A stretch of DNA of 64,000 nucleotides, taken from Sphingobacteriaceae bacterium GW460-11-11-14-LB5 (lineage in GTDB: Bacteria; Bacteroidota; Bacteroidia; Sphingobacteriales; Sphingobacteriaceae). The position numbers and the translations under genes are program-made. The DNA lies in NCBI GenBank assembly GCA_002151545.1, contig CP021237.1:496001-560000 (forward strand), read 5' to 3'. The notes beneath the pieces are model-generated. The model searched no databases. It was not told the origin of the DNA and was given only the letters and a program-made list of their open reading frames with translations. How positions within the stretch are numbered: the stretch's first letter is position 1; each line of letters begins with the position of its first letter. Positions 30,267 through 37,022 of the stretch are shown here, piece by piece.

Positions 30267-30505
30267 TAAAGAAACTTAATATCATAATCAAAACCCTTGG
30301 TTTTTATCTTAAAAAGCCAGTTTTTGTAAAGATTTCTTCCAATCACAGGTTTTCCATCTTTGAGGATTAGGGTTTCTCCAAAGATAAAATGCTGGAGATC
30401 CTGCCGGAATTCCTTCCGGATATCATCCAGAAAAATTGTTTCCTTTTTATTTGAGATCTCAGATAGCTGTTTTAACCGCTTTGATATTACATTCAGGCTT
30501 GGCAT
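30266..30505 (-). CDS. Small Fic-associated protein
   Basis: 79 residues, MPSLNVISKRLKQLSEISNK..., with a helical N-terminal half and a C-terminal ETLILKDGKPVIGRNLYKNWLFKIKTKGFDY. The coupling to the Fic gene (stop and start share a base) suggests a functional partner such as an antitoxin, target or cofactor. Since the Fic protein carries its own inhibitory helix, this need not be a classical antitoxin. No known domain is recognised. Confidence 0.7.
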   Translation of the reverse strand: MPSLNVISKRLKQLSEISNKKETIFLDDIRKEFRQDLQHFIFGETLILKDGKPVIGRNLYKNWLFKIKTKGFDYDIKFL

Positions 30506-30650
30506 TTCTTTATTTTAAGATTATCCCCTGGATCAAAATTAACAAATATTTGCTGACTTTTTTCTATAAGGGATATGATTTACTTTCTTTCAGAAAAGAT
30601 TTTTAAATATCCTAATGGCAGAATTCTTCATTAGATCTATGTAAGTAAAT

Positions 30651-30815
30651 TTACTCATATTCTACTAGGCGGTCCTTTTCATCTTTTTTACGGTTAAAGC
30701 GGTAAACCAGTGTTGCGGTGGTTAATCTTCTAATGCCGCTAAACTCGATTCTAAATAATAAGTAGCTGAAAACCTCTTCGGAAACTTTATTCGCGAATTC
30801 ACAGGGGTAACCAAA
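30651..30815 (-). pseudogene. Possible C-terminal gene remnant
   Basis: A 54-codon open frame ends ...RRLTTATLVYRFNRKKDEKDRLVEYE and stops at 30651. The alternation and RF ending are reminiscent of outer-membrane beta-barrel C-termini. No start or upstream part exists, and another frame over the same bases is open too, so this may be chance. Confidence 0.25.
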
Positions 30816-30856
30816 TAGGGCGGGTTGCTTTTATACACTTGATCTTAAAAAGAAAA

Positions 30857-30874
30857 AAGCCACTAAAGTGGCTT
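30857..30874 (-). terminator. Terminator of the zinc-ribbon gene
   Basis: AAGCCAC (30857-30863) and GTGGCTT (30868-30874) form a 7-bp stem with a 4-base loop, and on the minus strand a T-run follows. It lies 27 bases after the stop of the zinc-ribbon gene. Confidence 0.75.
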
Positions 30875-30900
30875 AAATGAGATGCTAATTTCTAGATTTT

Positions 30901-31086
30901 TTAGTTAAATACGTAAAACTTATTAAAGCACTTATAACATTTGTATCTCTTAACTGAAATCCACGGCATAAGCGTTTTAAAGATAAAGCCCCTTGGTACC
31001 CTATAGGTTTCGAAGTTTTTGCACTTCGGGCAAGATAGGCGGGTTTTAACTAAAGTCAGTTCTTCTGAGGGTTCCATAATAAGCAT
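30901..31086 (-). CDS. Small zinc-ribbon protein
   Basis: 61 residues from ATG 31086, or 58 from ATG 31077 (MEPSEELTLVKTRL). CPKC and CYKC knuckles about 28 residues apart form a treble-clef or ribbon zinc site; the rest is basic. A TAAGTTTG box at 31111-31104 gives a short leader and argues against the longer frame. Function unknown; small ribbons of this sort may bind RNA or the transcription machinery. Confidence 0.65.
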   Translation of the reverse strand: MLIMEPSEELTLVKTRLSCPKCKNFETYRVPRGFIFKTLMPWISVKRYKCYKCFNKFYVFN

Positions 31087-31369
31087 AGTTTGGTTGGGTA
31101 AATCAAACTTACGCAAAATAAAACCTAAGAATATCATAGAAAAACTACCATTTTGTTCATTTCATCGACTATTATTCAGTCTCAACATAAAATATGCGCA
31201 AACAGGCGCTTAAAGCTGCTTTTTGTTTTGTAATTTTTTGTTTATGTATCAGTTAACAGACAATAATCGAGCGTTTTTTTTACTCATAAGTGGGGGCAAC
31301 TGAGCTATTGTTTCACGTTCCAGTAAAAACTGCTTAATGCAGCAATGGGATTGTTTTTATCATTTTAAT

Positions 31370-31382
31370 GCAATGATGTTGC
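31370..31382. promoter_or_regulatory. Zur/Fur-type operator, site 1
   Basis: GCAATGATGTTGC: the arms GCAA and TTGC are perfect complements around 5 bases, extended by T/A outside. Site 2 at 31408 has the same layout. Centres are 38 bp apart. The operon downstream ends in a Fur-family gene, so these are its likely binding sites. Confidence 0.55.
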
Positions 31383-31399
31383 AAATATATTTGGTAAAC

Positions 31400-31431
31400 T
31401 TGTAAATGCAACTAAATTGCTTTTATATTTG
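31400..31431 (+). promoter_or_regulatory. Promoter with embedded operator site 2
   Basis: TTG (31400-31402), a 21-base spacer and TATATTTG (31424-31431) match the -33/-7 consensus. The dyad GCAACTAAATTGC (31408-31420) lies fully inside the spacer, where a bound repressor would block RNA polymerase. The ATG of the first gene follows 19 bases after the -7 box. Confidence 0.7.
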
Positions 31432-31449
31432 TGAACTAAATTTATTTTG

Positions 31450-31839
31450 ATGAAACTACGGAGTTACAGAATCAACCTCGACCGGATCGGGATTACCGCC
31501 TCAACACTTTGTGCCATACATTGCGCCGCACTGCCATTTTTAATTACGGTTTTACCCATGTGGGGAATGGGTTTCTTAGCGAATGAAGCGGTTGAAATTA
31601 CCATGATCGCCGTTTCTTTAATCATTGGTATTTGGAGTTTAAGTACCGCTTACCGCAAACAACATCGCCGTATTATACCCATTATGGTACTTATTGCTGG
31701 ATTTGCCTGTATAACATTGGGGCATTTTTCGGGTATTGAGCCATTGGAGCCAATCCTAATCCCGATTGGTGGATTTACCATTGCCGCGGCCCACTATATC
31801 AATTTACGAATGCTTAAGTCTTGCCCATTGGGTCATTAG
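31450..31839 (+). CDS. MerC-domain membrane protein
   Basis: 129 residues with four predicted membrane helices. The first helix carries the pair CAIHC (Cys about 23 and 27), the metal-binding signature of MerC. Classical MerC moves Hg(II) inward, but MerC-like proteins in Bacteroidota are often beside Fur/Zur genes and may handle zinc or another metal. First gene of a run of eight that ends in a Fur-family regulator; the next gene starts 7 bases after its stop. Confidence 0.8.
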   Translation: MKLRSYRINLDRIGITASTLCAIHCAALPFLITVLPMWGMGFLANEAVEITMIAVSLIIGIWSLSTAYRKQHRRIIPIMVLIAGFACITLGHFSGIEPLEPILIPIGGFTIAAAHYINLRMLKSCPLGH

Positions 31840-31845
31840 TCAGTT

Positions 31846-32010
31846 ATGTCAATGAATTCTAAAATCTTATTTATCCCTGCATTGTTGTTTATTGCGATGT
31901 TAAACCCTGCCTGTAAGCATGGCACAAATGATGGCGTAGAGCTTTACAGGCGTTATGCCATCAAAAATCTGGTCGTTAAAAAAGTGCAAAAGGTGATAGG
32001 TCATGATTAA
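31846..32010 (+). CDS. Tiny exported protein, probable lipoprotein
   Basis: 54 residues, MSMNSKILFIPALLFIAMLNPACKHG..., a hydrophobic signal followed by a Cys that could be lipid-modified, although the lipobox (NPAC) is not canonical. The mature part is about 30 residues and basic. Its stop overlaps the start of the ABC ATPase gene by 8 bases, which supports real translation. Function unknown; an accessory of the transporter is the simplest guess. Confidence 0.6.
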   Translation: MSMNSKILFIPALLFIAMLNPACKHGTNDGVELYRRYAIKNLVVKKVQKVIGHD

Positions 32011-32629
32011 GATCAGCGCATTAGCACATGTTTATGAGAAGGGAAGGAGGTTGAAATTTCCTTACTGGGAAATCGCCGATATGGAGCAATGGCTTTTACT
32101 AGGTGCATCTGGCAGTGGAAAGAGCACATTGCTTAATATTATTTCTGGGCTTTTGGAGCCAACTCAGGGCGAAGTTTTAGTTAACGGAACTGATTTATAT
32201 ACTTTACCTGCAAGAGGACGAGATCGGTTCAGGGGGCGGCATATCGGTATTATTTTTCAAAGGCCGCATCTTATTCGTTCTCTCGATGTGCTCGATAATC
32301 TGGAACTTGCGGCAGTAATGGCCGGGGTACCTGTAGACCATGAACGGAATCTTTCACTTTTACACGAGCTGGGGATTGCCGGGCTGGCTAAAAATTATCC
32401 TGACCAATTAAGTGAGGGGCAGTTGCAAAGGGTTTCGGTGGCGCGTGCATTGGTCAACAAACCCGATCTGTTAATTGCTGATGAGCCTACCTCTAGCTTG
32501 GATGATGAGAATGCCAGTTTGGTGATCCAGATGCTGACTACCCAGGCTAAAGATAATGGTGCTGCACTGATCATTGCTACACACGATAGGAGGGTGCAGG
32601 AATATATTACTAAAACCTATCTACTCTAA
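32003..32629 (+). CDS. ABC transporter ATPase, LolD/MacB type
   Basis: 208 residues. Walker A GASGSGKST (about 34-42), Q-loop IIFQRPHL, signature LSEGQLQRV, Walker B LLIADEPTS and the switch His in IIATHDRR. The sequence class is that of LolD/MacB/FtsE, which pair with FtsX-like permeases, not with classical importer permeases. Its stop and the permease start share one base (TAATG). Confidence 0.92.
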   Translation: MIKISALAHVYEKGRRLKFPYWEIADMEQWLLLGASGSGKSTLLNIISGLLEPTQGEVLVNGTDLYTLPARGRDRFRGRHIGIIFQRPHLIRSLDVLDNLELAAVMAGVPVDHERNLSLLHELGIAGLAKNYPDQLSEGQLQRVSVARALVNKPDLLIADEPTSSLDDENASLVIQMLTTQAKDNGAALIIATHDRRVQEYITKTYLL

Positions 32630-33843
32630 TGAATATTTTTAAAATCAGCAGCAAAAACCTCGTTAGGAATAAGCTAACAACAATTTTGAATATTATTTTA
32701 GTTGCCTTTGGTATAGGCATTCTCTCTATTCTATTTTTGGCCGCCAACCAGATTGGAAATAAACTGGAAAAAAATGCCAGGGATATTGATTTAGTTGTTG
32801 GTGCAAAAGGAAGTCCTTTACAATTGATATTAAGCAGCATTTACCACATCGATTATCCTACTGGAAATATCCCTGCAAAAGATGCTTACAAATTAATGCA
32901 AAACTCTATGGTTAAGCGGGCTGTTCCCTTGGCATTGGGCGATAATTACAACGGTTACCGGATTGTCGGCACCGATAGTACTTTCTCTAATCTTTATGGT
33001 TTATCCCTAAAAAGTGGCAATTTTTGGCATAAAGATTTAGAAGTAACCCTGGGGAGCACGGTTGCTTTAACATCCAGGCTGAAGATTGGCGATTCTTTTT
33101 TTGGCGCACATGGTTTAACTGGCAACGGAGATATTCATAAACAACATGCTTACCTCGTAAAAGGAATCTTAAAACCACAGGGGAATATAACCGATAACCT
33201 GATCCTGACCAATATTGGCAGTGTGTATAAAATGCACGAAGAAAAGCATAATCAGGAGCATGGCCATGTTTCTGGAGCAGAAGCTAAAGAAATTAATGAT
33301 AAACAAATCACCGCCTTACTGATCCAGTACAAATCGCCCATGTCGGTGATTGTTTTTCCACGGATGGTTAATCAAAGTACAAACATGCAGGCCGCCTCTC
33401 CGGCAATGGAAAGCGCGAGGCTATTTTCTTTGATCGGCGTTGGGATTGATACGCTGCAATGGTTTGCCGTATTTATTATGGCGATTGCCGCCTTAAGCAT
33501 TTTTATCAGCCTCTATAACGCGATGAAAGAACGGAAATACGATCTGGCCATTATGCGCTGCCTCGGTGCATCAAAATCGAAACTGTTTTTCCTGGTCATG
33601 TTTGAAGGGGTTTTGGTTACGCTTATTGGTGCCTTATTAGGTTTATTGATCGGGCATGCTGCGCTTGAGGTAATCGGGGCCTATCAGGAATCTTCGCAGG
33701 CAAAATTAACGGGGTTTACTGCAGTTCCACAGGAAATATATTTAATCTGGATCGGGCTGTTTATTGGCACTTTAGCCTCGCTTATTCCTGCTATGCAGAT
33801 TTACAAGGTTGATATTGCCGAAACTTTAACCAAAAACAGATAA
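32629..33843 (+). CDS. FtsX/MacB-like permease with a His-rich periplasmic segment
   Basis: 404 residues: one N-terminal helix (about 17-39), a large periplasmic domain, then three helices near the C-terminus (about 280-300, 325-350, 370-392), the type VII ABC layout. The periplasmic part has a His-rich stretch near residues 203-212 (HEEKHNQEHGH) plus further His in GAHGLTG and IHKQH, suggesting metal handling. Type VII systems usually do mechanotransmission or export from the periplasm; a few are linked to zinc. Confidence 0.85.
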   Translation: MNIFKISSKNLVRNKLTTILNIILVAFGIGILSILFLAANQIGNKLEKNARDIDLVVGAKGSPLQLILSSIYHIDYPTGNIPAKDAYKLMQNSMVKRAVPLALGDNYNGYRIVGTDSTFSNLYGLSLKSGNFWHKDLEVTLGSTVALTSRLKIGDSFFGAHGLTGNGDIHKQHAYLVKGILKPQGNITDNLILTNIGSVYKMHEEKHNQEHGHVSGAEAKEINDKQITALLIQYKSPMSVIVFPRMVNQSTNMQAASPAMESARLFSLIGVGIDTLQWFAVFIMAIAALSIFISLYNAMKERKYDLAIMRCLGASKSKLFFLVMFEGVLVTLIGALLGLLIGHAALEVIGAYQESSQAKLTGFTAVPQEIYLIWIGLFIGTLASLIPAMQIYKVDIAETLTKNR

Positions 33844-33861
33844 TCCGTTAAGGTTAATGCA

Positions 33862-34299
33862 ATGAAGAAATTGGTTTTATTGGTTGTTTCATGTTTAGTT
33901 ATCCACGTAGTAGCGGCGCAGGTTAAGGTACATACCGACTTGCGCACGCCTACCTGGAACCTGATCGGTTTGAGATACGATGCCGAAATTGCACCAAAGA
34001 AATGGGGAAGTGTTTTTCCGCCTGCATTAAGGGCATTACACCATAAAATCATAGAACTGCCCGGTTATATCATCCCCACAAAGGTAGGGTCGAAATTTAG
34101 CGAATTTATGTTTTCTATTGTGCCTATCGCTTCCTGTCCTTACTGTGGCTCGGGCGATATTCCATCAATGGTGCAGGTAAAAATGTTAAGGGCTATCCCC
34201 ATTACAGAAAAAGCAATTAAGCTCAGGGGAATTTTCATGATTAACGACTCCGGGGATGACAGGAGCGAGTTTTTCCTGTTAAATGCAAAACTTTTATAG
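33862..34299 (+). CDS. DUF3299-like exported protein A
   Basis: 145 residues with a signal peptide ending near VVAAQ. The core has TPTWNLIGL, then IIELPGYIIPTK and FMFSIVPIASCPYCGSGDIPSMVQV. The W-L start, the G-Y-x-I-P segment and the Cys site follow the DUF3299 plan, but the Cys region reads CPYCGSGDIP where classical members have a Cys-His-Pro-rich motif. Predicted periplasmic, perhaps a metal chaperone or part of the ABC system. Paralogue of the next gene. Confidence 0.7.
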   Translation: MKKLVLLVVSCLVIHVVAAQVKVHTDLRTPTWNLIGLRYDAEIAPKKWGSVFPPALRALHHKIIELPGYIIPTKVGSKFSEFMFSIVPIASCPYCGSGDIPSMVQVKMLRAIPITEKAIKLRGIFMINDSGDDRSEFFLLNAKLL

Positions 34300-34311
34300 G
34301 CTCATTCGATC

Positions 34312-34746
34312 ATGAAGAAATGCATTTTGGTCCTATTGGTTTTAATCTCCATTACAGCAACGGCTCAGGTATCTGTGCACACAGAGATGCGAACCGCCAC
34401 ATGGAATCTCATTGGTCTAAAGTACGATAAGCAGGTTAAACCCTTGGTTTGGCAGGCCGTTTTTCCACCGGCGCTAAAAGCAATCCATAATAAGATAATT
34501 GAACTCCCTGGGTATATTATTCCCACTAAAGTAGGCAATAGCTTCAGCGAGTTCATGTTTTCTATCGTGCCCATTGCCTCTTGCCCCTATTGTGGGACAG
34601 GCGATATTCCTTCAATGATCGAAGTAAAGACTTTGAAACCCATCAACTGGACAGAAGAAGCCATTGTCCTACGGGGAAAATTTATAATCAACGATTCTGG
34701 TGATAGCCGATCTGCTTTTTTTCTTTTAGACGCCGTAAAACGATGA
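34312..34746 (+). CDS. DUF3299-like exported protein B
   Basis: 144 residues and a close paralogue of the preceding protein: signal peptide ending at ATAQ, ATWNLIGLKYD, then ELPGYIIPTKVGNSFSEF and SCPYCGTGDIPSMIEV. The two share most positions from the W-L motif onward, indicating a tandem duplication. The stop overlaps the next start by 4 bases. Role as for protein A. Confidence 0.7.
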   Translation: MKKCILVLLVLISITATAQVSVHTEMRTATWNLIGLKYDKQVKPLVWQAVFPPALKAIHNKIIELPGYIIPTKVGNSFSEFMFSIVPIASCPYCGTGDIPSMIEVKTLKPINWTEEAIVLRGKFIINDSGDSRSAFFLLDAVKR

Positions 34747-35192
34747 GACATGTATATTTTATTTTTTTCCTGTTTTCGGTTTGTACGGTCAATGCACAAA
34801 CGCAAAAGCACAGTCCGAAAGATCAGTTGCGATCTTTAAACTGGGACATCATCGGTTCTGTGAAATTTGAACTTACTGAAAAGAACGAACTTATGCCCTT
34901 GTTTACCGAATCAATTAAACGTTTTGAAGACAGGGAATTTGATTTGACAGGTTACCTGATTCCGATAAAAAGCGGATCGAAACAGCAGAAATTTCTCCTG
35001 GCTACCCTGCCCGTTAACCAGTGTTATTTTTGCGGACAAAATGGTATTCCGGTAATGATTATGATTGAAATGGAACGTGCGGTACCTTATAGCGAAAAAC
35101 CGATCCGTATACGGGGGATTTTAAAATTGGAGCAAAAGGATGCGAGTTATGCGCCACCAATAAGCATCAAAAATGCCAAACTCATTAATTAA
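34743..35192 (+). CDS. DUF3299-like exported protein C (divergent)
   Basis: 149 residues, signal peptide to about TVNAQ, then LRSLNWDIIGSVKFE, DLTGYLIPIKSGSKQQKF and NQCYFCGQNGIPVMIMIE. It keeps the two Cys (CYFC) and the G-Y-x-I-P segment but otherwise differs clearly from A and B, so it is an older copy. It starts inside the end of gene B (ATGA overlap) and is followed 15 bases later by the Fur-family gene. Confidence 0.65.
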   Translation: MRHVYFIFFLFSVCTVNAQTQKHSPKDQLRSLNWDIIGSVKFELTEKNELMPLFTESIKRFEDREFDLTGYLIPIKSGSKQQKFLLATLPVNQCYFCGQNGIPVMIMIEMERAVPYSEKPIRIRGILKLEQKDASYAPPISIKNAKLIN

Positions 35193-35206
35193 TTGTTTAT
35201 TTTTGT

Positions 35207-35650
35207 ATGGTTATGGAAGATAATACTGCGCGTTTCGAAAAACTTTTGGTTAAAAATGGACTAAAAAGAACTGCCCCGCGTTTGCAGGTGCTGGAGATTT
35301 TGAGTGGAAGGGATTCTGCAACCTCTCAGCCTTATTTGGAGCAAGTGATGGGTAAAGATGCAGACCGTGTTACCTTGTATCGTGTTTTGCAGGCTTTTGA
35401 AGAAAAAGGGATTATCCATAAGGTTTTAGATCAACAGGGCACAGCCAATTATGCCATTTGTTCTGATGGTTGCAGCGCACATGACCACCATGATGAACAT
35501 GTACACTTTAATTGCGATAACTGCCATAAAATTTACTGTTTGGATACCGTTAAGATTCCGGCATTAAAAGTTCCGGCAGGATTTAAAGTGGCACACCTTA
35601 ATTTGATTGCTACTGGTTTATGTGCGAGCTGTTCGGATAAGGTAAATTAG
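35207..35650 (+). CDS. Fur-family metal regulator, probable Zur
   Basis: 147 residues. Winged helix (about 10-80, KRTAPRLQVLEILSGRDSATSQPYLEQVM ... VTLYRVLQAFEEKG), then a metal-binding dimerisation domain with HDHHDEHVHFNCDNCHKIYC and a terminal CASC. The two CxxC pairs make the structural zinc site; the His cluster makes the regulatory site. Position at the end of a metal-transport-like operon with dyads in its promoter suggests Zur, but Fur or PerR cannot be excluded from sequence alone. Confidence 0.85.
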   Translation: MVMEDNTARFEKLLVKNGLKRTAPRLQVLEILSGRDSATSQPYLEQVMGKDADRVTLYRVLQAFEEKGIIHKVLDQQGTANYAICSDGCSAHDHHDEHVHFNCDNCHKIYCLDTVKIPALKVPAGFKVAHLNLIATGLCASCSDKVN

Positions 35651-35653
35651 CGT

Positions 35654-36637
35654 TTACTGCACCAATAGATTACATCCCCTTATATCGGCATTATCAAATC
35701 TGCCCAATACTTCAAAACTTTGATCGGGATTTATTCTGCCCAGATCTTGCGTGGCAATAAAGGAGCAGGAATTAAGATTGGCCAGATCGATGACATTAAT
35801 GCCTCCAGTTCTGCCATTTTCGATTAAACTTAAAGGATCATTGGTGTCGCGGATTAAAACCTGCATCCAGTTAGGACAGTTGAAAATGCCTTCTCCTAAA
35901 GAATAAGCCTGAGAAAGTAGCTCCGTCATTCCATATTCGCTATGGATTGATTTTACACCAAATCCTTTGGTTAATTGTTCATGCAGCTCCTCGCGTACCA
36001 TTTCTTTGCGTTTCCCTTTCATTCCTCCGGTTTCCATTACAATCAGCTCAGGGAAATCGATATCAAACTGTTCTATAAAATCGAGCAGGGCATAGGTCAC
36101 GCCAATTAAAACGGTTTTCTGTTTTTTTGATTTAAGCTCGAGGAGGGTTTTCAGTAATTCATCGTGGTTATATAAAAAGTAACCGCTTTGTGGGTGTCTG
36201 CTTTTTTCGATCAGGTCGTTGACCATATAAATCAATGATGAGCCCGATCGCTGCTGGTAGGACGGGAGCAGCGCCAAAAAGCAATATTCGGTAATGTCTC
36301 CGTAAAATTGGGCAAAAGCTTGTAGATAGCTCTGCTCATATAATTTAACATTGCTTACATGATGGCTGCTTTGTACCATGCCTGTAGTGCCCGAACTGCT
36401 GAACGTAATTTCTATTGGATTGGTACTGCTCAGAACAGCATGGCTTTTAAAAAAACTGATGGGTAAAAAGGGAATCTGTGCAATTTCGCTCACCTCATCT
36501 GCATCAACACCTAAATGGAAGATATATTCGCGGTAAACATTACAGTTTTGCGCCTGTAACTTAAAAATGTTTAATGCCAGGGCGTTAAACGCATTGGTGC
36601 TTTTTACTGAAAATATATCCTTAGCTGTTAAATTCAC
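35654..36637 (-). CDS. LuxE-like acyl-protein synthetase family protein
   Basis: About 327 residues from GTG 36637 (an upstream TTG at 36652 is in frame but lies over a TACTTTTG -7-like box). The adenylate-forming core shows ITFSSSGTTGM near residue 80 and EYGMTELLSQAYS near 235, as in LuxE. LuxE activates fatty acids in bioluminescence, but no luxCDAB genes are here; relatives in Bacteroidota sit in lipid or surface-modification loci. Only 4-19 bases separate it from the membrane protein gene upstream. Confidence 0.7.
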   Translation of the reverse strand: MNLTAKDIFSVKSTNAFNALALNIFKLQAQNCNVYREYIFHLGVDADEVSEIAQIPFLPISFFKSHAVLSSTNPIEITFSSSGTTGMVQSSHHVSNVKLYEQSYLQAFAQFYGDITEYCFLALLPSYQQRSGSSLIYMVNDLIEKSRHPQSGYFLYNHDELLKTLLELKSKKQKTVLIGVTYALLDFIEQFDIDFPELIVMETGGMKGKRKEMVREELHEQLTKGFGVKSIHSEYGMTELLSQAYSLGEGIFNCPNWMQVLIRDTNDPLSLIENGRTGGINVIDLANLNSCSFIATQDLGRINPDQSFEVLGRFDNADIRGCNLLVQ

Positions 36638-36656
36638 AGGGCAAAAGTACAAAGCA

Positions 36657-37016
36657 TTATGCTATTTTCTCGTCAGTTTTTTTTGCCAGCATCGCCATGC
36701 GGAACTGATAACCACAATAGCCACTTATTCCGGCAACCAGGCCACTCAAAATACCGGTAACCAAAAGCAGTGCCCACCACAGTTTGATACCCGTCATTAC
36801 GGCTACACGCCCCGCCAGTACGTTGTCGTTAGGTAAACTTTTAAATAAAGCATAACCTATCCAAAGTAAAAAAATAGCAAGGAACGATTGCCAGAAGGCT
36901 ATTTTTCCTGTTTTGCCAATAATACCGCAGGTAGCAAAAGAAATGACAATGATCATCCACCAGGGGGCGATCATTTGCAGTAGAAAACAGATTATTAATA
37001 TAACAATGAAAACCAT
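36657..37016 (-). CDS. Small integral membrane protein
   Basis: 119 residues with four predicted helices (about 1-17, 20-36, 42-58, 78-102) and a short basic-acidic tail. No recognised family. It starts 6 bases after the penicillin acylase stop and is followed by the LuxE-like gene, so the three form one minus-strand operon. Confidence 0.65.
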   Translation of the reverse strand: MVFIVILIICFLLQMIAPWWMIIVISFATCGIIGKTGKIAFWQSFLAIFLLWIGYALFKSLPNDNVLAGRVAVMTGIKLWWALLLVTGILSGLVAGISGYCGYQFRMAMLAKKTDEKIA

Positions 37017-37022
37017 TTTAGC

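Larger units (their letters stand above)
30506..30900. other. Gap upstream of the Fic pair
   Basis: No intact gene. Contains a possible coding remnant on the minus strand (30651-30815) and a minus-strand terminator (30857-30874). The part next to the Fic pair is AT-rich and should hold its promoter, but I see no good TAnnTTTG box. Confidence 0.5.
31087..31449. other. Divergent regulatory gap before the metal operon
   Basis: No gene. The left end holds the promoter of the zinc-ribbon gene, and the right end holds the two GCAA-N5-TTGC dyads and the promoter of the metal-uptake operon. About 200 bases in the middle show no clear feature. Confidence 0.6.

Noticed and set aside
35198-35205. TATTTTTG box directly before the Fur-family gene
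   Set aside because: It ends one base before the ATG, so a transcript from it would lack the start codon; probably not a promoter for this gene.
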